A stretch of 64,000 nt of DNA from Lachnospiraceae bacterium. Lineage in GTDB: Bacteria > Bacillota > Clostridia > Lachnospirales > Lachnospiraceae. The translations under genes and the position numbers were made by a program. How positions within the stretch are numbered: position 1 is the stretch's first letter; each line of letters begins with the position of its first letter. Positions 32,930 to 41,405 of this stretch are shown piece after piece. The stretch covers positions 1 through 64,000 of the forward strand of contig JAJQFS010000086.1 of NCBI GenBank assembly GCA_021200995.1. Direction: 5' to 3'. The notes beneath the pieces are model-generated. The model saw nothing but the letters and a program-made list of their open reading frames with translations, was not told the DNA's origin and did not search any database.

Positions 32930-33268
32930 TCACAGATATTCGTTTTCCGGCAGCTCTTCCACAATTTCGTCAAATTCGGCGTCATCCAGAAATTCCTCAA
33001 AGGCGTCCTCGACGGCTTCGTATTCCTCGTCATCGTCGATGTAGCCAAGCTCCGGCTCCTCATTCGGGTCATCCGGATTTTCTGAATAGCGGTAGAACCA
33101 GACCTCACCGTCCTCGTTCTCCCCGTTTTCATCCAGCGGCTGCAGGACGATATAATCTCTGCCGCCCGTCTCCAGGATCGTGATCACGGCGCATTCCACA
33201 GTGCGGCCGTCCTCCAGATCCAGCGTGACGGTCATTTCTTCCTCGACAGTTTCTTTTTCATAATCCAT
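32930..33268 (-). CDS. DUF1292 family acidic protein
   Basis: A 112-residue very acidic protein. Start set at 33268, where GGAGGATATTCGCT precedes MDYEKETVEEE; the open frame upstream has no box. Family core: VTLDLEDGRTVECAVITIL, then YIVLQPLDE, then a glutamate-rich C-terminal half (DDEEYEAVEDAFEEFLDDAEF). DUF1292 proteins are widespread in Firmicutes and of unknown function. Convergent with the helicase. Leader 33269-33537 is shared with the divergent GH13 gene. Confidence 0.85.
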   Translation of the reverse strand: MDYEKETVEEEMTVTLDLEDGRTVECAVITILETGGRDYIVLQPLDENGENEDGEVWFYRYSENPDDPNEEPELGYIDDDEEYEAVEDAFEEFLDDAEFDEIVEELPENEYL

Positions 33269-33498
33269 AGCGAATATCCTCCGTTTATGATTCAATTTAA
33301 CTTTTGGCTTACCTGAAAAGAAAAACCGTGAGCCTTCACTTGGTAAAGGCATAGTCACAGTTTCTTTCAGGGGGCTTGTTTCTATTAAGATACCTCTCAG
33401 CGCAGAGAGTGTCAAGAAAATACTTGATAAAGAAAATTGTTAAATCATATATTTTTTACGAAAAATATAAGAAATACTTTCTCTTTTTGTGCATGTTA

Positions 33499-33507
33499 TG
33501 GTAAAAT
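33499..33507 (+). promoter_or_regulatory. Extended -10 promoter for the GH13-like gene
   Basis: TGGTAAAAT is an extended -10; the -35 region is weak. Predicted start about 33514, some 24 bases before the ATG. The same TGGTAAAAT occurs ahead of the second glgB (51014-51022). Confidence 0.45.
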
Positions 33508-33537
33508 GAAACAAGACCATGCAAAGGAGAAGCGCTC

Positions 33538-35421
33538 ATGAACACACTTTTTACTACAAAACCATCAACTCCTTATCCGGCGGGTATCAGGCGGCAGGGA
33601 CGCAACATCCATGCTTCCTTTATTTCAGAAAATACGGACTGCGGCGTGATACTCCGCTCTGGTCGTGATGGCGGGAAGGCTGTCAGGGTTGAGTTTGCGG
33701 AAAGCGACCGTTGCGGAAGCGTTTATTCCATGATGATAGAGAATGTACCGTCTGAGTATCAGCTGGCCTCCTTTTACAGAGGGGAAACTGAGGTGGAGGA
33801 CAGGTATGGTGTGCAGTACGTGAAGCATTCTTATGGGGAGGCGCTTCTGGCTTCACAGATGAAGAGTGTGCTCTTACAGAAAGCGTTTGACTGGGAGGGC
33901 GCAAAACGTCCCTGTGTACCGTATTCGCAGGCGGTGTTCTATGGTCTTCATGTGCGCGGATTTACGAGGCATGCAAGCAGCGACGTCAGACATAAGGGAA
34001 CATTTCTGGGGATCGTGGAGAAATTGGATTATCTTCAGGATTTAGGTATCACGTCCCTGTTGCTGCAGCCTGCTTATGAATTTATCGAGGCTGAAATGCA
34101 GGCGCCGGCGTGTGAGCAGACAGGCCGTGGAAGCTCTTATCAGCAAAAGGAAGAACTGCCGGTTTTGAACTACTGGGGCTACAAAGAAGGCTTTTACTAT
34201 GCGCCGAAGGCTTCCTACGCGGCGGGCAAAGACGCGGTCACGGAATTTAAAACGCTGGTGAAGGAATGTCATTTGAGGGGCATGGAACTGTTGATGCAGT
34301 TTTATTTCCCGCGTACGGTAAATGAATGTGACATCCGGCCCATACTGGAATACTGGACGACAGAGTACCAGGTGGACGGATTTCAGATTCTGGCGGACCA
34401 CATCAATATGGCGCTGGTTTTAAATGATCCGTTGCTTTCGGACAGGAAGCTGATCTATTACGGTTTCGAGGATTCTCATCAAAACAGCAGGTCGGCTGCG
34501 CCGTCTTTTAAGTGCCTTGGCGCGTTCAATGAGTCTGCCATGCAGGTTTACCGGCGCTTTTTGAAAGGCGATGAGCAAACAGTCGGCGAGATGATGGGTA
34601 TTTTCCGGCGCAATGGGTATTCCATCGCGTATCTGAACAGCGTCGCGGATTACAGCGGTTTCCGTGTGCATGACCTGGTCAGCTATGATTATAAGCATAA
34701 TGAAGACAATGGCGAGGACAACCGCGACGGGACGAATTATAATTACAGCTGGAACTGCGGAGAGGAGGGTCCCTCGCACAAAAAGACCGTGGTTGCCCTG
34801 CGGGAGAAGCAGAAACGGAATATTTTCACCATGCTGGTATTGAGCCAGGGGACGCCCTATCTTTTCATGGGCGATGAGATGTCCAAAACGCAGAAGGGCA
34901 ATAACAACCCCTATAACCAGGACAATGAGACAAGCTGGCTGAACTGGCGCGATCTGAAAAAGAACGCCGATTTCCATCAGTTTGTGAAAGATCTGCTTGC
35001 CTTCCGTCAAAAGCATCCCATCCTGCATATGGAGCAGCCGCTCACCGGCGCGGATGTAAAGGGGCTGGGGTATCCGGATATTTCCTTCCATGGCCTGGAG
35101 GCCTATGTGGCGTCTACGGAGCCGGTTCACAGAGAGTTCGGTGTCCTGCTTTGCGGCGCCTACGCGCAGAATGGGGCAGGCGAAGAGGACAGCCTGTTGT
35201 TTATCGCCTTTAACATGCACTGGCAGGATCATGAATGCGCCCTGCCGCTGCTTCGAAAAGGGATGAAATGGCGGATCGCGCTCACAACTCAGCTTGAGCC
35301 GGAGGAGTTAAAGCCTGGGAAAACGCTTCTTTTGCCCGCGAGGGCGATCTATGTGCTGGAGGCTGTGAGCGAAAATGGGGATGGGCAGGCGGCACAAAAA
35401 GCAGAATCCTGCATAGAGTAA
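33538..35421 (+). CDS. GlgX/isoamylase-like GH13 protein lacking catalytic residues
   Basis: A 627-residue protein with the domain order of glycogen-debranching GH13 enzymes: an N-terminal CBM48-like part (~1-120), barrel (~125-500; YSQAVFYGLHVRGFTRH, LNYWGYKEGFYYAPKASY, TPYLFMGDEMSKTQKGNNNP, DNETSWLNW) and a C-terminal beta domain. All three catalytic positions are changed: the nucleophile site reads DGFQILAD (Leu 285 for Asp), the acid/base site LIYYGFED (Tyr 308 for Glu), and the HD of region IV reads DYSGF (Tyr/Ser 372-373). The frame is intact and well conserved elsewhere, so it is probably a pseudoenzyme that binds glycogen rather than a decayed gene. Box CAAAGGAGAAGCG before ATG. Confidence 0.85.
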   Translation: MNTLFTTKPSTPYPAGIRRQGRNIHASFISENTDCGVILRSGRDGGKAVRVEFAESDRCGSVYSMMIENVPSEYQLASFYRGETEVEDRYGVQYVKHSYGEALLASQMKSVLLQKAFDWEGAKRPCVPYSQAVFYGLHVRGFTRHASSDVRHKGTFLGIVEKLDYLQDLGITSLLLQPAYEFIEAEMQAPACEQTGRGSSYQQKEELPVLNYWGYKEGFYYAPKASYAAGKDAVTEFKTLVKECHLRGMELLMQFYFPRTVNECDIRPILEYWTTEYQVDGFQILADHINMALVLNDPLLSDRKLIYYGFEDSHQNSRSAAPSFKCLGAFNESAMQVYRRFLKGDEQTVGEMMGIFRRNGYSIAYLNSVADYSGFRVHDLVSYDYKHNEDNGEDNRDGTNYNYSWNCGEEGPSHKKTVVALREKQKRNIFTMLVLSQGTPYLFMGDEMSKTQKGNNNPYNQDNETSWLNWRDLKKNADFHQFVKDLLAFRQKHPILHMEQPLTGADVKGLGYPDISFHGLEAYVASTEPVHREFGVLLCGAYAQNGAGEEDSLLFIAFNMHWQDHECALPLLRKGMKWRIALTTQLEPEELKPGKTLLLPARAIYVLEAVSENGDGQAAQKAESCIE

Positions 35422-35447
35422 AAGCAAAGACTGTTAAGAGGATCTTC

Positions 35448-35678
35448 ATGGACTGTTTTCAGATTTTGTTGTTTTTACTTTTTATAAGTTCCTGTAATTG
35501 CCGGGGAAGCGGCTGCGGCTGCAGTTGCAGCATAGAGGAGCAGAGTGTTGGTATAAAACCGGACGACTGCGGCTGTCAGGCGTCAGCACCGCCCGAAACT
35601 GTGCGAAACAGGAGCGAAATCGAACCGGATCAGACCGCGCCTTATCCGTTTCCGCCGTATCCGGTTTTAAGAGAGTGA
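35448..35678 (+). CDS. Small Cys-rich protein of unknown function (76 aa)
   Basis: A 76-residue protein 26 bases after the GH13-like gene; box AAGAGGATCTTC. The N-terminus is hydrophobic (MDCFQILLFLLFI), followed by seven more cysteines in SCNCRGSGCGCSCS and a later CGC, and a Pro-rich tail (PYPFPPYPVL). This could be a lipid-less membrane-tethered or metal-binding peptide. No family recognised. Likely co-transcribed with the pseudoenzyme. Confidence 0.55.
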   Translation: MDCFQILLFLLFISSCNCRGSGCGCSCSIEEQSVGIKPDDCGCQASAPPETVRNRSEIEPDQTAPYPFPPYPVLRE

Positions 35679-35709
35679 GTTCTTATATCTGAGGTTAAGA
35701 CTGCGTTTT

Positions 35710-35746
35710 ACATACCTCCCGGCTCTGATGGGTGCGGGAGGTATGT
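35710..35746 (+). terminator. 12-bp hairpin after the Cys-rich gene
   Basis: ACATACCTCCCG (35710-35721) pairs perfectly with CGGGAGGTATGT (35735-35746), loop 13 nt. There is no T tract on the + strand after it, so it may stabilise the 3' end or act weakly as a terminator. Confidence 0.55.
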
Positions 35747-35810
35747 CATGCAAAAAGCTGCAAATGTGGGAAGACGTCGGAATGCTTTACCGATTGCTCT
35801 GGCTTCATAC

Positions 35811-35865
35811 CCTCACAAATCAGCCTGAAACAAATGCAGAAGTCAAATGTAAAAGCTTTGTGAGG
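35811..35865. repeat. 9-bp inverted repeat in the leader of the propeller gene
   Basis: CCTCACAAA (35811-35819) and TTTGTGAGG (35857-35865) are perfect inverted arms 37 nt apart, just upstream of the promoter at 35880. The rest of 35747-36002 shows no gene. Confidence 0.4.
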
Positions 35866-35879
35866 CGGACAGTTTGCAA

Positions 35880-35908
35880 TTGACGAAAAAAGGACAGAGT
35901 GTTAAACT
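35880..35908 (+). promoter_or_regulatory. Promoter for the lactonase-fold gene
   Basis: TTGACG (35880-35885), 17-base spacer, TAAACT (35903-35908). Predicted start about 35915, leaving an ~88-nt leader. Confidence 0.55.
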
Positions 35909-36002
35909 GACAGACAGAAGGAAACCGTGCGGCAGGACGCCGTTTTGACTGCTTTCCTTCAGCAGGAAATATCTTGTCTAACTTAAAACAGGAGGCATGG
36001 TC

Positions 36003-37055
36003 ATGTCGAATGATAAATATGTTGCGTATGTTTCCACCTATACCAGGGGAGACAACCTTGGCATCAAGATTTTTGATGTGGATATGGAAAAGGGATATTT
36101 TTATCCCAAAAAGGAAGTGGAGATCACCAATTCATCCTATCTGACACTCTCAAAAAACAATAAATATCTGTATTCCATCACGGATACGGGCGTAGAGGCT
36201 TACGAGATCTTAAAAAACGGAGATCTGAAGGTTTTAAATCACGCCGGTATCAATGGAATGCGCGGCAGCTATCTTTCCACTGATTACGCGGACAGGCTTT
36301 TGTTTGTGGGCAGTTATCATGACGGCAAGCTGACCGTGCTTCGTCTGAATGAGGACGGCTCCATCGGAAAGATCACGGATGAGCTCTATCACAGGGGAAT
36401 GGGCAGCATCGCGGACAGAAGCTTCCGTGCCCACATTGTCTGCACCAAGATGACGTGGGACAATAAATATCTGCTCGTTGCCGATTCCGGACTGGACCAC
36501 ACCAATGTCTACCAGGTCGATCACAGAAACGGAACCGTGAAGCAGGTGGATGTGATCCGCTCCGAGCCGGATTCCGCCCCCAGACATATCAAGATCAGCA
36601 AGGACGGCAGGTTCGTCTACATCGTCCATGAGATGAAAAACTTTATTACCGTCTACAGTTATACGGAGGTAAACGGGCTGCCTTATTTTGAAAAGGTACA
36701 GACGATTTCCACACTGAACGATTACACGTCCGGCAACGCCGCGGCCAGCGCGTTGAACTTCTCCATGGATTATGAGTATCTGATCAGCTCCAACGCCGGT
36801 GATAATTCTGTGGTGATTTTTAACCGTGACAAGGATACGGGCATTCTTTCCAAGATTTTGTGCCTGCCGATCAGCGGGTCTTATCCGAAGGACGCCATGC
36901 TCTTTCCGGACAATAAGCATCTGGTCAGCTTAAACCATGAATCCAATACTATGACATTCTTTAACGTGGATCTGGAGAAGGGGACGCTTGCCATGTGCGC
37001 GAAGGAGATTCCGGTCGGGGAGCCGAACTGTGTGATATTCTATAAGCTGCCATAA
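36003..37055 (+). CDS. Lactonase-family seven-bladed beta-propeller protein
   Basis: A 350-residue propeller of the 6-phosphogluconolactonase (Pgl/YkgB) family. ATG 36003 is chosen because AGGAGG (35990-35995) is 7 bases upstream; the ATG at 35997 is too close. Repeats of about 45-50 residues are seen, e.g. YLTLSKNNKYLYSITDTG, KYLLVADSGLDHTNVYQV, PRHIKISKDGRFVYIVHE and SMDYEYLISSNAGDNSVVIF. No signal peptide. The lactonase role is a family-level guess; substrate unknown. Its last 16 bases overlap the convergent aroC. Confidence 0.8.
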   Translation: MSNDKYVAYVSTYTRGDNLGIKIFDVDMEKGYFYPKKEVEITNSSYLTLSKNNKYLYSITDTGVEAYEILKNGDLKVLNHAGINGMRGSYLSTDYADRLLFVGSYHDGKLTVLRLNEDGSIGKITDELYHRGMGSIADRSFRAHIVCTKMTWDNKYLLVADSGLDHTNVYQVDHRNGTVKQVDVIRSEPDSAPRHIKISKDGRFVYIVHEMKNFITVYSYTEVNGLPYFEKVQTISTLNDYTSGNAAASALNFSMDYEYLISSNAGDNSVVIFNRDKDTGILSKILCLPISGSYPKDAMLFPDNKHLVSLNHESNTMTFFNVDLEKGTLAMCAKEIPVGEPNCVIFYKLP

Positions 37056-38143
37056 AAGTCCACAATCCTGTCCAGCCTCGCGCTCATATTCATTAAAAGA
37101 GCATCCAGTATTGTGATAGCTGTCATGGACTCCATGACGACGACCGCTCTGGGAACAATGATGGGATCGTGCCTGCCTTTGATGGCGATCTCGATATTTT
37201 CCCCTGCCCGATTAACTGTATTCTGCGTCTGAAAGATGGAAGGCGTAGGTTTGACGTAAGCGCGGACAATCAGGGGCGCGCCGTCGCTGATGCCTCCAAG
37301 CGTTCCGCCGGAATGATTGGTCCTTTTGTGAATACCGTCCTCATCCGCGAAAAAGGCGTCGTTATTCTCGGAGCCAAAGCGGGCTGAAACAGAGCAGCCG
37401 TCGCCGATTTCCACAGCCTTCACGGCGCCGATACTCATGATGGCCTTTGCCAGGTTGGCGTCCAGCTTTTCAAAGACCGGATCGCCGATGCCGGCGGGGA
37501 GCCCCATCACGGTGCATTCCATGACGCCGCCTACGGAATCGTAGTGTTCCCGCGCTTTTTTCAGATACGCGACAGCCTCATCATTTGTGGCCATGTCCGG
37601 CATGGCGGTGGAAGTCTGCGAAATGGAAGCTCTGTCAAAATGTGTGCGGTCAATCGAAACCGGTCCGATGGCGGTGGTATAGGCGTACACATCGATTCCC
37701 ATCTCTTTTAATATTTTCGAGGCCACGGCGCCGGCTGCGACTCTGCCGATGGTTTCCCGGCCGGAGGAGCGACCGCCGCCCCGGTAGTCGTGCAAGCCGT
37801 ATTTTTCGTCGAAGGTATAGTCGGCGTGTCCGGGTCTGTAACAGTCCGCGATCTGAGAGTAGTCGCGGCTTTTCTGGGAGGTGTTGCGCACGAGCATGGA
37901 CAGGGAAGTGCCGGTCGTTTTTCCTTCAAAGACGCCGGAGAGAATCTCCACCAGATCGTCCTCTTTCCTGGGAGTGGAAATATCGGACTGCCCGGGCTTG
38001 CGCCGATCCAGAAAAACCTGGATATCCTCTTCACACAATGCAAGTCCCGCCGGAACGCCGTCCAACACTACGCCAAGCGCTTTTCCGTGACTTTCTCCCC
38101 ACGTTGTGATTCTGAATATATTTCCAAAAGAATTCCCCGCCAT
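37040..38143 (-). CDS. aroC: Chorismate synthase
   Basis: A 367-residue enzyme that makes chorismate from EPSP with reduced FMN, the last step of the shikimate path. Signatures: TTWGESHGKALGVVLDGVPAG at the N-terminus (18-residue core ITTWGESHG), RPGHADYTF, RGGGRSSGRET near residue 125, and GRHDPIIVPRAVVVMESM near the end. Box CAGGAGGTACTGATCA before the ATG on the minus strand. It overlaps the convergent propeller gene by 16 bases. No other aro genes are nearby. Confidence 0.95.
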   Translation of the reverse strand: MAGNSFGNIFRITTWGESHGKALGVVLDGVPAGLALCEEDIQVFLDRRKPGQSDISTPRKEDDLVEILSGVFEGKTTGTSLSMLVRNTSQKSRDYSQIADCYRPGHADYTFDEKYGLHDYRGGGRSSGRETIGRVAAGAVASKILKEMGIDVYAYTTAIGPVSIDRTHFDRASISQTSTAMPDMATNDEAVAYLKKAREHYDSVGGVMECTVMGLPAGIGDPVFEKLDANLAKAIMSIGAVKAVEIGDGCSVSARFGSENNDAFFADEDGIHKRTNHSGGTLGGISDGAPLIVRAYVKPTPSIFQTQNTVNRAGENIEIAIKGRHDPIIVPRAVVVMESMTAITILDALLMNMSARLDRIVDFYGSL

Positions 38144-38360
38144 TGATCAGTACCTCCTGTTTTTATACCGGACTTCCCGCATATATCGTATTTGTACGAT
38201 TTGCCAGACATTATTATAGCCTGTCACAGAAGGAAAGGCAAGCCTGAGAAAGCATGTATATTTCCCACAGAACTGTCAAAAAATAATGTGGTGAAATAAA
38301 GATGGGAGGGAGAGCGACGGCGTGCTGCAGTGATACGCTTCGTTTGCGGACAATACGACG

Positions 38361-38921
38361 ATGAAAGAGGACAGGGTGATCAGAATTCAGGAAATAGACG
38401 CAGTCAATCCTGACGCGGTTCTGATGGTGTTTTTTGTGTTTTCCTTCGTGGGATGGATTTGGGAAGGAATATTTGTGGGAATCCGCTATGGCATGTTTTT
38501 GAACAGGGGTTTTCTGCATGGACCATGGCTGCCGATATACGGAACCGCTGGACTTTTGATGGTGGCTTTCCTGAAAGATGTCAGGCATAAACCGGCCGTG
38601 GTGTATGCCGGCTGTGTTTTACTCTGTGCCATTGTAGAATATGTGACCGGCTTTCTGCTGGAAACCTTTTATCACATGAAATGGTGGGATTACAGTAATT
38701 TCCCGCTTAATCTGCAAGGCCGGATCTGTCCGCAGGATACCATGTTTTTTGGCGTTTTCGGAATGTTTGCGGTCTATTACGCGGCGCCTGTATTACTGCG
38801 GAAAATGTCAGATCGCTCCCATCTGCGGTGGATGCTCTGTATCGTGCTGACGATCTTATTTTCGATAGATATGATGATTTCCCTGATTTCGCCGAACACC
38901 GGCCTGGGGATCACATACTGA
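38361..38921 (+). CDS. CmpB-type membrane protein (putative ABC transporter permease family)
   Basis: A 186-residue integral membrane protein of the ABC_trans_CmpB (PF06541) family. It has four to five spans, e.g. VLMVFFVFSFVGWIWEGIFV, VYAGCVLLCAIVEYVTGFLL and WMLCIVLTILFSIDMMISLI. Conserved features are GWIWE, NRGFLHGPWLPIYG and LETFYHMKWWDYS. Despite the family name no ATPase is nearby, and function is not known. Common in Lachnospiraceae. Confidence 0.85.
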   Translation: MKEDRVIRIQEIDAVNPDAVLMVFFVFSFVGWIWEGIFVGIRYGMFLNRGFLHGPWLPIYGTAGLLMVAFLKDVRHKPAVVYAGCVLLCAIVEYVTGFLLETFYHMKWWDYSNFPLNLQGRICPQDTMFFGVFGMFAVYYAAPVLLRKMSDRSHLRWMLCIVLTILFSIDMMISLISPNTGLGITY

Positions 38922-39077
38922 ATGGATACGGATCATGACGTATGATAAAAGCCTGAACTGGGGCATTGGATATCATCCTGAGCACAATGGGAAACCTGAC
39001 CTGGAAACGGTTTACAAAAACGAAGAGGTATGGTAACATGAAACCTCAGAATCAAGGAATAACAACTGAGGTGACTT

Positions 39078-40214
39078 ATGTACGAAGTGCTGAAAATGGA
39101 AGGGCGGGCGAAGCGCGCGGTGCTGCACACCGTCCATGGCGATATACAGACGCCGGTATTTATGAATGTGGGGACGGCGGCGGCCATCAAGGGTGCCGTA
39201 TCTACCGCGGATTTAGAGGAGATCGGGACGCAGGTAGAGCTTTCCAACACGTATCATCTGCATGTCAGGCCGGGCGACGAGGTGATTAAACAACTGGGCG
39301 GACTGCATCGCTTTATGTCCTGGGATAAGCCGATCCTGACCGATTCCGGCGGTTTCCAGGTCTTTTCGCTGGCCGGTCTGCGCAAAATCCGCGAGGAGGG
39401 CGTCACCTTCCAGTCCCATGTGGACGGGCGGCGGATCTTCATGGGACCTGAGGAGAGCATGCAGATCCAGTCCAATCTGGGTTCCACCATTGCCATGGCC
39501 TTTGACGAATGCCCGAATTCGAAGGCGGATTACCGCTATGTGAAGGACAGCGTGGAGCGGACGACCCGCTGGCTTGCCCGCTGTCAGACAAAGATGGCAC
39601 AGTTAAATGCACAGGAGGATACAATCAACCGGCAACAGCTTCTTTTCGGCATCAATCAGGGCGCGGTTTATGACGATATCCGTATCGATCAGGCGGAACG
39701 GATCGCGCAGATGGATCTGGACGGCTACGCGCTGGGCGGCCTTGCCGTCGGGGAAACGCACGAGGAAATGTACCATGTGCTGGAGGAGACGGTGCCGCAT
39801 CTGCCGGTCAATAAGCCTATTTATCTCATGGGCGTTGGCACGCCTGCCAATATTCTGGAGAGCGTGGAGAGAGGCGTCGACTTTTTTGACTGTGTCTATC
39901 CAAGCCGCAACGGCCGTCATGGACACGCCTACACGAATATAGGAAAGCTAAATCTCTCGAACGCCAGGTTCGCTCTGGATGACAGACCCTTAGATCCGGG
40001 TTGTCAGTGTCCGGTCTGCCGCAGATATTCCAGAGCGTATATCCACCATCTTATGAAGGCGAAGGAAATGCTGGGCATGCGCTTTTTGGTGACGCATAAT
40101 CTGTATTTTTATAATACGATGATGGCGGAAATCAGGGACGCGCTGGATCAAGGCACCTTTTCTTCCTATAAAAAAGAAAAGCTGGCCAGAATGGCACAAA
40201 ACGGCGAGGATTGA
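39078..40214 (+). CDS. tgt: Queuine tRNA-ribosyltransferase
   Basis: A 378-residue enzyme that swaps guanine-34 for preQ1 in tRNAs with GUN anticodons. Hallmarks: TPVFMNVGTAAAIKG, LTDSGGFQVFSLAGLRKI with the substrate-binding Asp, AFDECPNSKADYRYV, GGLAVGETHEEM, FDCVYPSRNGRHGHAYT with the nucleophile Asp, and the zinc site CQCPVCRRYSRAYIHHL. Normal length. Box AACTGAGGTGACTT before ATG 39078. It lies close to yajC, as in many bacteria where tgt and yajC are adjacent. Confidence 0.95.
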   Translation: MYEVLKMEGRAKRAVLHTVHGDIQTPVFMNVGTAAAIKGAVSTADLEEIGTQVELSNTYHLHVRPGDEVIKQLGGLHRFMSWDKPILTDSGGFQVFSLAGLRKIREEGVTFQSHVDGRRIFMGPEESMQIQSNLGSTIAMAFDECPNSKADYRYVKDSVERTTRWLARCQTKMAQLNAQEDTINRQQLLFGINQGAVYDDIRIDQAERIAQMDLDGYALGGLAVGETHEEMYHVLEETVPHLPVNKPIYLMGVGTPANILESVERGVDFFDCVYPSRNGRHGHAYTNIGKLNLSNARFALDDRPLDPGCQCPVCRRYSRAYIHHLMKAKEMLGMRFLVTHNLYFYNTMMAEIRDALDQGTFSSYKKEKLARMAQNGED

Positions 40215-40264
40215 CAAAGAGCGGCTATAGAAATCTAAAAGCTTTCGAAAATTTGAGAAACTTC

Positions 40265-40293
40265 TTGCCAACCTCTTTTGAAAAGAGTATAGT
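40265..40293 (+). promoter_or_regulatory. Sigma-A type promoter for yajC
   Basis: TTGCCA (40265-40270), 17-base spacer, TATAGT (40288-40293). Predicted start about 40300, leaving a 55-nt leader with AGGAGG at 40343-40348. Confidence 0.75.
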
Positions 40294-40354
40294 AAAGAAA
40301 GCGATTTGCGGCGGGGAATGTGCTGGCCGCGATATTTACCATTAGGAGGAATTT

Positions 40355-40675
40355 ATGGCTATTTTATTGACAAGTGATACGGCATCTTCCACCGGCAGCC
40401 TGATTGCCATGATTGTTGTATATGCGGTTATTTTCGGAGCAATGTATCTGTTTTTATTCAGACCGCAGAGAAAAGAGCAGAAGAGGGTGGCTGCCATGAT
40501 CGCCGCAGTTGAGATCGGCGATTATGTCCTTACCAGCAGTGGATTCTACGGTTCGGTTATCGACATTACGGAGGATACGGTGATCGTGGAGTTTGGTAAT
40601 AACAGAAACTGTCGTATTCCCATGCAGAAGAGCGCCATCGCCCAGATTGAGAAGGCAAACGGCGAACAGCAGTGA
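40355..40675 (+). CDS. yajC: Preprotein translocase accessory subunit YajC
   Basis: A 106-residue protein of the Sec-YidC holotranslocon. One N-terminal span (LIAMIVVYAVIFGAMYLFLF, residues ~17-36), followed at once by the family signature RPQRKEQKR, then the small beta domain with IGDYVLTSSGFYGSVIDI and VIVEFGNNRNCRIPMQKSAI. AGGAGGAA box before ATG 40355. It has its own promoter though tgt lies upstream. Confidence 0.92.
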   Translation: MAILLTSDTASSTGSLIAMIVVYAVIFGAMYLFLFRPQRKEQKRVAAMIAAVEIGDYVLTSSGFYGSVIDITEDTVIVEFGNNRNCRIPMQKSAIAQIEKANGEQQ

Positions 40676-40785
40676 TGCGGTTCTCGGAATGACAGATACG
40701 ATTCTGAACAGGGCATGGCCTGATTTTGAATAGCACCTTGAAAACTGGCACTGAAGAAATACAGAAATACGAAAGGAACAGGTAA

Positions 40786-41133
40786 ATGGGACGCTTAAAA
40801 GAGCTGAGGCGCAGTCGTGGTCTGACACAGGAGGGTCTGGCAAACGAAATCGGGACATCGCAGCAGACGATCAGCAGGATTGAGAACAATGAGGATATGA
40901 TTCCGACAGATCTGCTGGTGAAGCTCGCGAAGTATTATCACGTTTCTGCTGATTATATTATGTCGCTGACGAATGAGAAATATAATATGCCGGGCAGTGA
41001 CAGAGTGATGCAGTATGTGGAAGCATACAGTGATGATTTCACCCTGTATGACAGTCTTTCACCGGAGAATAAGGAAGTAGTGAAGGCGGTCATCAGTACG
41101 CTCACCAGATTGCAGGAAGAGAGCAAAAATTAA
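40786..41133 (+). CDS. XRE-family helix-turn-helix regulator
   Basis: A 115-residue regulator. Residues 1-65 are a Cro/CI-type HTH (MGRLKELRRSRGLTQEGLA, then GTSQQTISRIENNEDMIP and LAKYYHVSADYIM). The rest is a helical C-terminal arm, perhaps for dimerisation. It stands alone between yajC and a terminator; its target is not apparent. Box GAAAGGAACAGGTAA before ATG 40786. Confidence 0.88.
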   Translation: MGRLKELRRSRGLTQEGLANEIGTSQQTISRIENNEDMIPTDLLVKLAKYYHVSADYIMSLTNEKYNMPGSDRVMQYVEAYSDDFTLYDSLSPENKEVVKAVISTLTRLQEESKN

Positions 41134-41210
41134 CTGCCGCGAAGGAGTCTGGTCGGTCAGCACAGTGAAAGCACTTCAGAAAGCGGCCCGGATGACAATA
41201 TTGATACATA

Positions 41211-41262
41211 AGCCCTCTGTCGCTTGGAAAAGGATTTCTTTTCCCGCGGCAGGGGCTTTTTT
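41211..41262 (+). terminator. Long rho-independent terminator after the XRE gene
   Basis: AGCCC...CGC (41211-41223, one bulged T) pairs with GCGGCAGGGGCT (41246-41257), and an inner GGAAAA/TTTTCC extends the stem. Six Ts follow (41257-41262). Confidence 0.88.
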
Positions 41263-41319
41263 GTACAAAAATTATACACCAAACCTCCTGGATTGACAGG
41301 GAAAGAATAATCCAGTGAC

Positions 41320-41348
41320 TTGAAAAATCCCAGAAATTAGAGTAAGAT
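41320..41348 (+). promoter_or_regulatory. Promoter for the leuB-ilvD-ilvB block
   Basis: TTGAAA (41320-41325), 17-base spacer, TAAGAT (41343-41348). Just upstream, CTGGATT (41288-41294) and AATCCAG (41309-41315) form a 7-bp inverted repeat that could be an operator. Confidence 0.6.
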
Positions 41349-41405
41349 AGAAAAAGTGTATGCCAAAGTGAAAGATTGAAATATGGATTTCAGAAGGATA
41401 TGAAT

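Noticed and set aside
37040-37055. 16-base overlap of the propeller and aroC genes as a sign of an error
   Set aside because: Both reading frames end naturally and both products are full length; short convergent overlaps are common.
38936-39037. A 33-codon open frame (MTYDKSLNWGIGYHPEH...) between the CmpB-type gene and tgt
   Set aside because: No usable ribosome box and no recognisable family; it could be a leader peptide but the sequence does not support it.
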